Shown in pieces: positions 36,011 through 43,902 of a stretch of DNA of 64,000 bases; position 1 is the first letter of the stretch, and the number at the start of each line of letters is the position of its first letter. Under the pieces are notes generated by a model. It did no database searches and was not told the origin of the DNA. It saw nothing but the letters and a program-made list of their open reading frames with translations. Made by a program: the position numbers and the translations under genes. Source of the stretch: Curtobacterium pusillum (lineage in GTDB: Bacteria; Actinomycetota; Actinomycetes; Actinomycetales; Microbacteriaceae); assembly GCA_002025645.1 (NCBI GenBank), contig CP018783.1, positions 3,720,001 through 3,784,000 of the forward strand. The letters run 5' to 3'.

Positions 36011-37332
36011 GCGGCACGGACGGACCGCGCTTCTCGCCGCCGAGTGGTCCCGTCACGGGCTGGCGGGACGGCCCTGTCACCCGTGCGACGGGCATCCCGT
36101 ACGCCACCGCGGAGCGCTTCGCCGTACCGCGCCCGGTCGAGGACCGTACGGAGGAGTTCCTCGCCCAGCGGTGGTCCCCGCTCGCACCGCAGCCGGTGGA
36201 CCCGATCGCGGACGACGTGTTCGGTGTCGACCCTCGCCCGCTCCGCACGGACGAGCACTGCCAGTACCTGTCCGTCACGGTGCCGGCGGCCCCGTCGTCG
36301 GCGTCGATGCCGGTCATGGTGTGGATCCACGGCGGTGGGTTCGTCACCGGCGGCGGCGACCAGTCCGCGATGGACCCCGCCGCGCTGGTCGCGGAGCAGG
36401 AGGTCGTCGTGGTCACCGTCGGCTACCGCCTGGGACTGCTCGGCTTCGTGCAGACCGAGCACGGGGGTCGGGCGAACCTCGGCCTCCTCGACCAGATCGA
36501 GGCATTCCGCTGGGTCAGACGGAACATCGCCGCGTTCGGAGGCGACCCCGACGACGTCACCGCGTTCGGGCAGTCGGCGGGCGCGGCGGCGATCGCGGAC
36601 CTCATGGCGACCGAGGACCCGGCGTCGTTGTTCCGGCGCGCCATCCTGCAGAGCGCGCCGTTCGGGATCACGCGCCGGCGCGCGGCGATGGACCGGGAGC
36701 TCGCACCCCACGCCGCAGTGGTCGGTGCCGACACACCGCTCACCGAGGTGGCCGAGGCGCAGGCCGCCTACCTGCGGTCCGCAGCGCCGTTCGGCTTCCG
36801 CGGCGGGATGCCGATCGCGCCGCAGTACGGGTACGCGCCGCTGCCGGACGAACAGGGCCTCGAGGCGGCTCTGGACCGGTCGGCTCGTGCTGTCGACGTC
36901 CTGGTCGGGCACACGACGGAGGAGGCTCGGCTCTTCCTCCCGAGCCTCACCGGGTTGCACCCGTGGATGCGCCTCCCCGTGGTCGGACGGCTGATCGAAC
37001 GTGCCGTCGTGTCGTACGCGACCCGCGCGGTCTACGGGCACGGTGCAAGAGTCTTCGCTCGGCGCCACCGGCGAGCGGGTGGACGGGCAGGGGAGTACGT
37101 CCTGTCCTGGTCGGCGCCGGGCAACCCGCTCGGCGCCGCGCACACGGTGGACCTGCCGCTGCTGTTCGGGGACGAGACCACGTGGCGGGACGCCGGACTC
37201 GTCGCGGGGTCGGCGTGGAGCGCGACGGATCGGGACGGCCGTCTCCTCCGTGAGGTCTGGGGGCGGTTCGCCAAGGGCGAGCAGCCGGTCGCGCACGGCC
37301 AGCTCCGGCGGTTCCTCCGCCTGCACTGGTGA
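36007..37332 (+). CDS. type B carboxylesterase
   Basis: The 441-aa protein is a carboxylesterase/lipase of the cholinesterase fold. The oxyanion hole is WIHGGGFVTGGG, the catalytic Ser lies in AFGQSAGAAA, and Glu/His are expected in GHTTEEAR and AHTVDLPLLFG. It is shorter than most type B esterases (about 500 aa) but has all motifs. No signal peptide is seen, so it acts in the cytoplasm after uptake by the MFS protein. Confidence 0.87.
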   Translation: MSGTDGPRFSPPSGPVTGWRDGPVTRATGIPYATAERFAVPRPVEDRTEEFLAQRWSPLAPQPVDPIADDVFGVDPRPLRTDEHCQYLSVTVPAAPSSASMPVMVWIHGGGFVTGGGDQSAMDPAALVAEQEVVVVTVGYRLGLLGFVQTEHGGRANLGLLDQIEAFRWVRRNIAAFGGDPDDVTAFGQSAGAAAIADLMATEDPASLFRRAILQSAPFGITRRRAAMDRELAPHAAVVGADTPLTEVAEAQAAYLRSAAPFGFRGGMPIAPQYGYAPLPDEQGLEAALDRSARAVDVLVGHTTEEARLFLPSLTGLHPWMRLPVVGRLIERAVVSYATRAVYGHGARVFARRHRRAGGRAGEYVLSWSAPGNPLGAAHTVDLPLLFGDETTWRDAGLVAGSAWSATDRDGRLLREVWGRFAKGEQPVAHGQLRRFLRLHW

Positions 37333-37350
37333 GACGAGCCGACGGCGCTC

Positions 37351-38376
37351 TCAGACCCCGCGCTCCGGCGCCCACCCCAGCTCCGGCCCGAGCCGCTCCG
37401 CCATGTCCGTGATGATCTGCGCGTAGTCCTCCGGCTCGAACGCGAACGGCAGCGCGAAGGCGACCTCGGTGACCGCCTGGTACCCGGCATCGGCGCGCAG
37501 CCGGTCCGCGATCTCCGCGGAGGACCCGACGAGATCGGCGGCGAAGAGCATGCCCGCCGGGCCCATCGGCACACCGACCCGCCCGGAGCGCCCGTCGACG
37601 TACGCGCGGTAGCGGGCCTCCTGCTCCCGTGTCGCGGTGTCGGTCGGGATGACGACCAGACCCTGCGAGACCCGGGCGCTGGCGGGGTCGGGGTGGGCCG
37701 CGAGGTAGGCGTCGATCTGCGCCCGCTGGTTCGTGGCGAAGTCGGTGCCGTGCTCGCTGCGCGTGACACTCGAGGTCAGCAGGTGGAAGCCGTTCTCCCC
37801 GGCCCACACCGCTGATCTGGTGCTGCCGGTCCCGTACCAGATGCGGTCGACGAGGCCGGGGCTGTGCGGCTGGACGGTGCTCGCGAACTCCTCGAAGCCG
37901 CGCCGATCGACGGCGACGGTGACCGGGTCGCCGCGCACGAGGTCGCGGAACCGCAGCAGGCGGTCGTTCCCGAGGTCCTCCTGGTCGGCGGTGTCGGGGT
38001 AGAGCGCCTCGCGGTACAGGTCGTAGTGCATCGGGGTGCCGACCGAGAAGCCGGGGTTCAGCCGTCCGCCCAACAGGACGTCGACGGTGCTGAGGTCCTC
38101 GGCGAGCCGGAAGGGGTTCTCCGCTCCGATCGGCGTGACCGCGGTGCCGAGGTCGATCCGCGACGTCCGCTGCGAGGCAGCTGCCATCACCGCCACGGGG
38201 GAAGAGATGCCGTGCTGCAGGTGTCGGTGCCGGAGCCAGGCGCTGTCGAAGCCGAGTGCCTCGGCGCGCTCGATGACCCGCAGCGTGTCCTCGTGGCCCG
38301 CGGACGGCCGGGCGGGGTGGAAGGACCCGATGGTCAGGAAGCCGAGCCGTGCCAGGGGAGTTCCGGCGAGGGGCAT
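37351..38376 (-). CDS. LLM-class flavin-dependent monooxygenase
   Basis: The 341-aa protein is a luciferase-like TIM barrel of the bacterial alkanal monooxygenase class (LGFLTIGSFHPARP, FDSAWLRHRHLQHG, RIDLGTAVTPIGAENPFRLAEDL, GRLNPGFSVGTP). It uses FMN or F420. The ATG at 38376 has a CACGAT box 6 nt upstream. A 185-nt part of this gene is duplicated at 31744-31928. Confidence 0.86.
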   Translation of the reverse strand: MPLAGTPLARLGFLTIGSFHPARPSAGHEDTLRVIERAEALGFDSAWLRHRHLQHGISSPVAVMAAASQRTSRIDLGTAVTPIGAENPFRLAEDLSTVDVLLGGRLNPGFSVGTPMHYDLYREALYPDTADQEDLGNDRLLRFRDLVRGDPVTVAVDRRGFEEFASTVQPHSPGLVDRIWYGTGSTRSAVWAGENGFHLLTSSVTRSEHGTDFATNQRAQIDAYLAAHPDPASARVSQGLVVIPTDTATREQEARYRAYVDGRSGRVGVPMGPAGMLFAADLVGSSAEIADRLRADAGYQAVTEVAFALPFAFEPEDYAQIITDMAERLGPELGWAPERGV

Positions 38377-38499
38377 GCCCCGATCGTGCCAGACCGGCAG
38401 CAGTCCGTCAGCAGACGGCGCGCGCGGGCGGCGCCGAGGTCCCCCGAACCGCGGACCGACGCAAACCGGACTGCCAGGCGAACACGCATCTTCGGCCCC

Positions 38500-38505
38500 T
38501 AGGGT
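38500..38505 (+). promoter_or_regulatory. -10 box for the desaturase operon
   Basis: TAGGGT would place the transcript start near 38511 and leave a 5' leader of about 65 nt that contains a hairpin over the ribosome site. Confidence 0.4.
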
Positions 38506-38547
38506 CGCGACAAGCGCAGATGCGTGAACTCCCTCGTACCGGTTGAA

Positions 38548-38575
38548 GGACCGATCCGTAACGGAAGGTCGGTCC
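38548..38575 (+). promoter_or_regulatory. leader hairpin over the desaturase ribosome site
   Basis: Outer arms GGACCGA and TCGGTCC (7 bp) and inner TCCG/CGGA (4 bp) fold the GGAAGG ribosome site (38563-38568) into a stem-loop ending 2 nt before the ATG. It could act as an RNA thermosensor or attenuator. Confidence 0.45.
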
Positions 38576-38577
38576 TG

Positions 38578-39687
38578 ATGACCACCACTCCGCTCGCACC
38601 GGGTTACACCCGCACTCGTCCCGGATCGGGGAGCCGCAACGGCACCTCGACCTACTCCTCGCTCCTGGCGCAGGTGAAGGAGAACGGCCTCCTGCGCCGT
38701 CGCACCGGGTTCTACTGGTCGCTGTTCGGCAGCCTGATCGGGACCCTGGCGCTCGCCTGGGTCGCGTTCGCGTTCCTCGGCGACTCCTGGTTCCAGCTCA
38801 TCGTCGCCGGAGCCCTCGGCGTCCTCTTCACGCAGTTCGCGTTCCTCTCGCACGAGGCCGCGCACCGACAGGTCTTCGCCTCGCAGCGCTGGAACGACCA
38901 CGCCGGCCGCTACATCGGCACGTTCCTGGTGGGCCTCAGCTACTCGTGGTGGATGAACAAGCACACCCGCCACCACGGCAACCCGAACACCGTGGGCAAG
39001 GACCCTGACATCGCACCGGACGGCATCCGGTTCCTGCCGGAGGACGCCGCGGCCGTCAAGGGCCCGCTCATGACGACGTTCATGCGCTTCCAGGGGTGGC
39101 TGTTCTTCCCCCTGCTCACGCTCGAGGGCCTCAACCTGCACCGCTACGCGGTCATGTCGATCGTCACCGGCAACGGCACGAAGGCCGACGTCAAGCACCG
39201 CTTCATCGAGGCCGGTCTGCTCGTCGCCCGCTTCGGCATCTACCTGACGATCGTGTTCTGGTTCCTGCCGTTCGGCATGGCGTGCGCGTTCCTCGGTGTG
39301 CAGCTCGCCGTCTTCGGTGTGATGATGGGCGCCTCGTTCGCCCCGAACCACAAGGGCATGCCGACGATCGCGCACGACGCGAAGGTCGACTTCTTCTCCC
39401 GCCAGGTCCGCACCTCCCGCAACATCCGCGGTGGATGGTGGGTCTCGTTCCTGATGGGCGGCCTGAACTACCAGGTCGAGCACCACCTGTTCCCGTCGAT
39501 GCCGCGTCCGGCGCTGAAGCAGGCGCGCCTGCTCGTCCGGGACCACTGCGACACGCTGGACGTGCCCTACACCGAGACCACGCTGCTGCGCTCCTACGGC
39601 ATCGTCGTCCGGTACCTCAACCGCGTCGGACTCGCCGCACGTGACCCGTTCGCCTGCCCGATGGTCGCGCAACTGCGCATCCACTAG
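38578..39687 (+). CDS. membrane fatty-acid desaturase
   Basis: The 369-aa protein has the three histidine boxes of acyl-lipid desaturases: HEAAHR (near residue 99), HTRHHG (near 130) and QVEHH (near 303). About four to six membrane helices surround them. It introduces double bases into membrane acyl chains, in keeping with cold adaptation. The ATG at 38578 follows GGAAGG. A cold-shock protein gene begins 12 nt after its stop. Confidence 0.9.
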   Translation: MTTTPLAPGYTRTRPGSGSRNGTSTYSSLLAQVKENGLLRRRTGFYWSLFGSLIGTLALAWVAFAFLGDSWFQLIVAGALGVLFTQFAFLSHEAAHRQVFASQRWNDHAGRYIGTFLVGLSYSWWMNKHTRHHGNPNTVGKDPDIAPDGIRFLPEDAAAVKGPLMTTFMRFQGWLFFPLLTLEGLNLHRYAVMSIVTGNGTKADVKHRFIEAGLLVARFGIYLTIVFWFLPFGMACAFLGVQLAVFGVMMGASFAPNHKGMPTIAHDAKVDFFSRQVRTSRNIRGGWWVSFLMGGLNYQVEHHLFPSMPRPALKQARLLVRDHCDTLDVPYTETTLLRSYGIVVRYLNRVGLAARDPFACPMVAQLRIH

Positions 39688-39699
39688 GGGGCGGGACAC

Positions 39700-39912
39700 A
39701 TGCCCACCGGAACCGTGAAGTGGTTCGACAGCAGCAAGGGGTTCGGCTTCATCACCCCGGACGACGGGTCCCAGGACCTGTTCGCCCACTTCTCCAGCAT
39801 CGTCGTGACGACGGGGCTCCGCTCCCTCGAGGGCGCCGAGCACGTGCGTTACGAGGTCGGGCCCGGCAAGAAGGGTCCGCAAGCGGACAAGATCTCGGTG
39901 ATCCGCGGCTGA
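39700..39912 (+). CDS. cold-shock domain protein
   Basis: The 70-aa protein is a CspA-type OB fold with both RNA-binding motifs: [12 protein letters not shown] (RNP1) and LFAHFS (RNP2). The C-terminal half is less typical ([24 protein letters not shown]). It lies 12 nt behind the desaturase gene, with a GGGGGCGGG ribosome site, so the two are probably co-transcribed. Confidence 0.9.
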   Translation: MPTGTVKWFDSSKGFGFITPDDGSQDLFAHFSSIVVTTGLRSLEGAEHVRYEVGPGKKGPQADKISVIRG

Positions 39913-39946
39913 CGCAGGCCGACGGGTGACGGACGTCACCACGTGA

Positions 39947-39990
39947 CGGACGGGAGGCACGGTGCCAGCTGGCACCGTGCCTCCCGTCCG
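39947..39990. terminator. 44-bp perfect palindrome
   Basis: Two 22-nt arms meet at CCAG/CTGG without a spacer. It is built from the GGAGGCACGGTG repeat and lies between the convergent csp and quinone reductase genes. A smaller hairpin (GGTGAC-GGAC-GTCACC) sits just upstream. Confidence 0.8.
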
Positions 39991-40003
39991 TTCCTGGTCT
40001 GGT

Positions 40004-40960
40004 TCAGGGCGTCAGGACGATCCGTCCGAACACCTCGCCGTCGTCCATCCGGCGGTGCGCCGCCGCCGCGTCCGCGAGCGGCAGGACGTCGTCGACGACC
40101 GCCGTCAGCGTGCCGGCCGTGGCCGACCGGAACAGCTCGGCCCGCTCCGTGGCCAGCGCGTCGCGCGGCACGGAGTCGAGGCTGAAGGTCGCGAACGACC
40201 GCGACTGCTGGAACGCCGCGAGCAGGCGGCCGCCGAAGTCCGCGGGCGGCATCCCGCCCACCGCGCCCACGAGCACGAGCCGGCCGTTGGGGGCGAGCCG
40301 GTCGAGGAAGTCCGGCATCGCGGGCCCGCCGACGATGTCGAGCACGAGGTCGTACGACGACGGTCCGTCACCCTGCCCCTGCCGGTCGAGGACGTGGGTC
40401 GCGCCGAGTGCACGGAGCCGTTCCCCGCGGGCGGGCGATCCCGCCGTGACCGCGACGGCGGACGCCCCGAGCCGCGCCGCGAGCTCGACGGCGGCGATGC
40501 CGATGCTGCCGGCGGCGCCGCGCACCAGGACCCGCTCGCCGGCCACGAGGTGCCCGTGCGCGAGTGCGAACCGGGCCACGGGCGCGGCTGACCCGAGCGC
40601 GACGGCGTCGATCGCGCTGAACCCGTCCTCGAGCGGCGTGAGGTCGCCGACCGCCGCGACGACCAGCTCGGCGTACGCGCCGCCGACCCCGGTGAACGCC
40701 CACACCCGGCGGCCGAGCCACGCCCGGTCGACGTCGTCCGCGACGGCGACGACCGTCCCCGCTGCCTCGCTCCCGGGGACGTACCCGGGTTCGATGCCGG
40801 CGCGCCCGATGGTGCCGCGGCGGATCACGGCGTCGACGCCGCCGACGCCGATCGCCTCGGCCGCGATGACGACCTGGCCGGGGCCCGGGACGGGATCGGG
40901 GAGGTCGGTCGGGACGAGGCCCTCCGGGGGTCCGAACCGTTCGATCGTGACGGCGCGCAT
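40004..40960 (-). CDS. zinc-less NADPH:quinone oxidoreductase (MDR)
   Basis: The 318-aa protein has a GroES-like domain (IGVGGVDAVIRRG, YVPGSEAAGTV) and the Rossmann motif VLVRGAAGSIGIAAVELAARLGA. No zinc ligands are present. It is divergent from a TetR regulator, a common pairing for redox-stress or xenobiotic detoxification. RBS AAGGAG precedes the ATG. Confidence 0.87.
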   Translation of the reverse strand: MRAVTIERFGPPEGLVPTDLPDPVPGPGQVVIAAEAIGVGGVDAVIRRGTIGRAGIEPGYVPGSEAAGTVVAVADDVDRAWLGRRVWAFTGVGGAYAELVVAAVGDLTPLEDGFSAIDAVALGSAAPVARFALAHGHLVAGERVLVRGAAGSIGIAAVELAARLGASAVAVTAGSPARGERLRALGATHVLDRQGQGDGPSSYDLVLDIVGGPAMPDFLDRLAPNGRLVLVGAVGGMPPADFGGRLLAAFQQSRSFATFSLDSVPRDALATERAELFRSATAGTLTAVVDDVLPLADAAAAHRRMDDGEVFGRIVLTP

Positions 40961-41032
40961 GACTGCTCCTTCGACGTCCTGGGGGTCGGACCAGGACGGA
41001 GCGACGCTAACGGACGCCTGCGTCCACTTGGC

Positions 41033-41038
41033 TAGAGT
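41033..41038 (+). promoter_or_regulatory. -10 box for the TetR gene
   Basis: TAGAGT lies 7 nt before the ATG at 41046, a leaderless layout. Confidence 0.5.
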
Positions 41039-41045
41039 GAGAGTG

Positions 41046-41678
41046 ATGAGCGACGATCTGTCTCACCTCCGCGCGGACGCACAGGAGAACCGCGATCGCC
41101 TGCTGCAGGCGGCGCGCGACCTGTTCGGTGCGCGCGGCCTCGACGTCACGATGCGTGAGGTCGCCCGGCACGCCGGGGTCGGACCCGCCACGCTCTACCG
41201 GCGCTTCCCGACCCGGCAGGACCTCGTCGACGCCGCCTTCGAGGACGAACTCGACCTGTGCCGCGCCATCGTCCTCGAGGGAGCCGGGCACCCCGACCCC
41301 TGGCACGGCCTGCGCTCCGTCGTCGAGCGGACCGTCGAGCTGAACGCCCGCAACCAGGGGTTCGTCGACGCGCTCGTCGCTGCGGGGCAGGTGTCCGACC
41401 GGCTCACCCGGCACCGTGCCGAGCTCCTGCACGCGATGGCAGGGCTCGCGGTCCGGGCGAAGGCGGCGGGGCAGCTCCGGGCGGACTTCGTCGTCGACGA
41501 CCTGTTGCTCGTGCTGTTGGCCGCGCGGGGACTCCGCGGTGACGATCCGGGGGAGCGGCTCGTCGCCGCCCGGCGGTTCGCGGCGCTCGCGCTCGACTCG
41601 TTCCGGGCGTCGGCCACGAACGAGCGGCTGCCCGAGCCGGCGCGCGTCGCGGGCGCGGCGCTCCGCATCGAGGTCTGA
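41046..41678 (+). CDS. TetR-family regulator
   Basis: The 210-aa protein has a typical TetR helix-turn-helix (RDRLLQAARDLFGARGLDVTMREVARHAGVGPATLYRRFPTRQDLVDAAF) and an all-helical ligand domain. It is divergent from the quinone reductase gene (85 nt between starts) and probably controls it. Confidence 0.9.
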   Translation: MSDDLSHLRADAQENRDRLLQAARDLFGARGLDVTMREVARHAGVGPATLYRRFPTRQDLVDAAFEDELDLCRAIVLEGAGHPDPWHGLRSVVERTVELNARNQGFVDALVAAGQVSDRLTRHRAELLHAMAGLAVRAKAAGQLRADFVVDDLLLVLLAARGLRGDDPGERLVAARRFAALALDSFRASATNERLPEPARVAGAALRIEV

Positions 41679-41738
41679 CGCGGGTGGCGCGTGGGGACCG
41701 GCCACGGGGTGGCCGCCGGCCCGGCGGAACCCCCTGAC

Positions 41739-41780
41739 GGCCTGGAGGCGCGGTGCCGGCCCGCCCCGCGCCTCCAGGCC
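41739..41780. terminator. inverted-pair hairpin of the GGAGGCRCGG family
   Basis: Perfect 15-bp arms (GGCCTGGAGGCGCGG and its complement) enclose 12 nt downstream of the TetR gene. Confidence 0.75.
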
Positions 41781-41835
41781 GGCGGTGGTGACGTTCCTTC
41801 CCACAGCGCGTGACATGGAAAGCGGAATCGCGCGT

Positions 41836-41860
41836 AGGAGGCCGGAAGATCCGGCCTTCT
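41836..41860. terminator. compact hairpin
   Basis: Arms AGGAGGCCGGA and TCCGGCCTTCT (11 bp, one G-U) with a 3-nt loop lie in the TetR-GH16 gap. Confidence 0.55.
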
Positions 41861-41862
41861 AG

Positions 41863-41945
41863 GCGCGGAACGGCCTCCCACGCGCGGAACGGCCCCCGAC
41901 TCGCGGAACGGCCCCCGACGCGCGGAACGGCCCCGGCTACGCGGG
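41863..41945 (+). repeat. short tandem repeats, about 18-20 nt, four units
   Basis: Four units share CGCGGAACGGCC with a C-rich spacer, followed by a degenerate fifth (CGCGGGACGAGCC). Two 15-nt direct repeats (CACCCTCGGACTGGG and CACCCTCGTACTGGG) lie just after, near 41975-42018. The rest of the 451-nt gap holds the GH16 promoter. Confidence 0.8.
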
Positions 41946-42046
41946 ACGAGCCAGGGGGACAGACCGCCCCGCACACCCTCGGACTGGGTACCGACGCACC
42001 CTCGTACTGGGGACGGAGCGGCCCGGATCAGCGTCCCCGCGCCGAT

Positions 42047-42082
42047 TAGCGTTCACGGCGAACGGCCGACACCCGGCCGTTC
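42047..42082 (+). promoter_or_regulatory. GH16 promoter and leader hairpin
   Basis: A TAGCGT -10-like box at 42047-42052 is followed by a 9-bp hairpin (GAACGGCCG/CGGCCGTTC, 5-nt loop, 42060-42082). This is an operator or a leader structure. Confidence 0.4.
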
Positions 42083-42129
42083 CGGCGCCTCGGGACGGGC
42101 GCCGCGGGTCACCGAGGGAGTGACAGCGC

Positions 42130-42891
42130 ATGCAGCAGCGCTCGACGGTGCGGGTGACGGTCGCGGCCGTCCTCCTCAGCGCCATGATCATCGCCGTACC
42201 GGTGGGGCAGGGCTCCACCGCCGAGGCCGCCGCCGGGGCACCCGTCGGCAACATCGGCAAGTTCAAGCAACGGGTCATCGAGAACTTCGGCACCACGGCC
42301 GTCGCGGCCAAGGGGAAGTTCGCGAAGACCTACGCGAAGAACTGGCAGCCGTACCCGGACGGCACGGGAGGGATGTACTTCTCCGGGTCGCAGATCAGCG
42401 GCCACGACGGCGTGATGGACGTCCTGCTCGACGGGAAGAAGGGCGCGGCCGGGACGTTCGGCACCGCGAAGGAGGCCTGGACGCACGTCGGCGGGAAGTT
42501 CACCGTCCGCGCCCGGGCGACCGGCGGCGACGGCAACGGTGCGGCGTTCATGCTCTGGCCGAACTCGAACCGGTGGGCGGACGGCGAGATCGACTACCCG
42601 GAGGGCAACTTCGAGGCGTCGCCGATGGTGTTCCAGCACTCGATGACCCCCGGCCGTGAGATGAACACCACCGAGCACTGGACGGGTGTCTCGTGGCGGG
42701 CCTGGCACACCTACTCGATCGAGTGGATCCCGGGGAAGTCGGTGACCTACCAGCTCGACGGCAAGGTCATCAAGACGATCACGCGGGACGTCCCGACGAC
42801 CGGGCACCGCTACATGTTCCAGGTCGGGAACTGGGGCAAGAAGGGGCACCTCTACATCGACTGGTTCACGACGTACGACTACGTGAAGTGA
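42130..42891 (+). CDS. secreted GH16-family glycoside hydrolase
   Basis: The 253-aa protein begins with a signal peptide (VTVAAVLLSAMIIAVPVGQGSTAEAAAGA). The concanavalin-like fold carries the GH16 catalytic motif ExDxxE as E153-I-D-Y-P-E158, the nucleophile and acid/base. It probably cleaves a beta-1,3 or mixed-linkage glucan or a related polymer outside the cell. The strands after the motif (WHTYSIEWIPGKSVTYQLDGKVIKTI) are typical of the family. No binding module is attached. Confidence 0.82.
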   Translation: MQQRSTVRVTVAAVLLSAMIIAVPVGQGSTAEAAAGAPVGNIGKFKQRVIENFGTTAVAAKGKFAKTYAKNWQPYPDGTGGMYFSGSQISGHDGVMDVLLDGKKGAAGTFGTAKEAWTHVGGKFTVRARATGGDGNGAAFMLWPNSNRWADGEIDYPEGNFEASPMVFQHSMTPGREMNTTEHWTGVSWRAWHTYSIEWIPGKSVTYQLDGKVIKTITRDVPTTGHRYMFQVGNWGKKGHLYIDWFTTYDYVK

Positions 42892-42906
42892 CCCGGGTCG
42901 ACGGCG

Positions 42907-43317
42907 TCAGTTGATGATCTCGCCCCGCTCGTCGGCTCGCAGCACGGCGAGCCGGTCCCGCCACGCCTGCAGGGCCTCTGGCGTCAGCCGCGGCCAGTCG
43001 AGCACCTCGGCGACGACCCGCAGCGGCTCGGCACTGCGGTACGAGCGCGTCGGGTTGCCGGGGAACTTCTTGTCGGTGACGTTCGGGTCGTCCTCGTACG
43101 CGCCGGTCGGCTCGACCTCGTAGACGCGGGGGAGTCCCTCGCCCGCCGCGAGTTCAGCGGCGAGCCCGGCACCGTCACGGAGCGCGGTGAAGTACACGTG
43201 GTTCATCACGATCTCGGGCCGGTAGTTCGACCGGAACCCCGCGGTCAGCAGGTCACCCACACGGAGGTCCGCCTTCGTCCCGTGGAAGAAGGGCCCGTCG
43301 TCCAGCGCGTCGCTCAC
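42907..43317 (-). CDS. arr: rifamycin ADP-ribosyltransferase Arr
   Basis: Arr inactivates rifampicin by ADP-ribosylation of its ansa chain with NAD. The 136-aa protein matches the Arr family along its length (FFHGTKADL, NHVYFTA, VYEVEPTGAYEDDPNVTDKKFPGNPTRSYR). The catalytic set is intact: H12, Y42 and D77, equivalent to H19, Y49 and D84 of the M. smegmatis enzyme. The GTG start overlaps the stop of the Imm-5-like gene, so the two are co-translated. Confidence 0.92.
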   Translation of the reverse strand: MSDALDDGPFFHGTKADLRVGDLLTAGFRSNYRPEIVMNHVYFTALRDGAGLAAELAAGEGLPRVYEVEPTGAYEDDPNVTDKKFPGNPTRSYRSAEPLRVVAEVLDWPRLTPEALQAWRDRLAVLRADERGEIIN

Positions 43318-43868
43318 GGCGACAGGGTAGCGCTGCCGATCGCGTGCTGCACCGCGCGGATGTGCTCGCCGAGGTCGCCCCGCGCGAGCAGCCCCGGCCC
43401 CAGCGGTCCGGACGAGTCGGTGCCGAGCGTCGGCAGCAGGCGGAGCGCTGTGTGCACCGGGTCCGTCAGGTGGTCGAGCTGCCAGCGCAGCTCGCGGTCA
43501 GTGGACCGGTCGGCCGGGAGGCGCGGCTCGGCCAGTTCGGCAGCCCGCGCCGCGTAGGCGGCAGCGCCCAGGGCATGGGCCCCCATGTGTGCGACGCCCG
43601 AGGCCTGCGCCGCGGCTCGCGCTGCCGCGACGGCGGCCGGGGAGGTCACCGCGTGTGCTGCACGACCCGCTTCGAACCGGCGTCGGATCTGGCCGGCGGC
43701 ATCGAGCTCCCCGCGGGCGAACCCGCGCGCGCGTGCGATGGCGTCGCGCGGACGGTCGTCGTCCGGCGCCTCGACCTCGAAGAGCGGCAGGACCCGCTCC
43801 GCACAGTCGGCCGCCCACGCCGCGACGATCCGGCGGTCGGACTCGCTGAGCGCTTGGGGGGACGGCAT
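43314..43868 (-). CDS. Imm-5-like helical protein
   Basis: The 184-aa, all-helical, alanine-rich protein (RRIVAAWAADCAERVLPLFEVEAPDDDRPRDAIARARGFARGE) matches what I know of the Imm-5-like or putative immunity protein family. Proteins of this type occur next to many enzymes and have no proven function outside toxin systems. ATG 43868 is preferred over GTG 43877. The gene overlaps arr by 4 nt. A dispersed repeat encodes the AEPRLPA loop (43514-43529). No toxin gene is visible nearby. Confidence 0.7.
   Translation of the reverse strand: MPSPQALSESDRRIVAAWAADCAERVLPLFEVEAPDDDRPRDAIARARGFARGELDAAGQIRRRFEAGRAAHAVTSPAAVAAARAAAQASGVAHMGAHALGAAAYAARAAELAEPRLPADRSTDRELRWQLDHLTDPVHTALRLLPTLGTDSSGPLGPGLLARGDLGEHIRAVQHAIGSATLSP
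43514..43529 (+). repeat. in-gene GGAGGCRCGG repeat
   Basis: CCGGGAGGCGCGGCTC lies inside the Imm-5-like gene and encodes AEPRLP on the coding strand. Confidence 0.7.
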
Positions 43869-43890
43869 GCCGTCCACGCTCCCACACCCG

Positions 43891-43896
43891 TACTAT
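43891..43896 (+). promoter_or_regulatory. -10 box for the nucleotidyltransferase gene
   Basis: TACTAT lies 6 nt before the ATG at 43903. The reverse strand reads ATAGTA, so the same region may serve the divergent operon. Confidence 0.55.
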
Positions 43897-43902
43897 GCCC
43901 GC

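Noticed and set aside
42907..43868. Toxin-antitoxin or polymorphic-toxin immunity pair
   Set aside because: Arr matches the drug-modifying enzyme with all catalytic residues, and no toxin gene is adjacent to the Imm-5-like gene.
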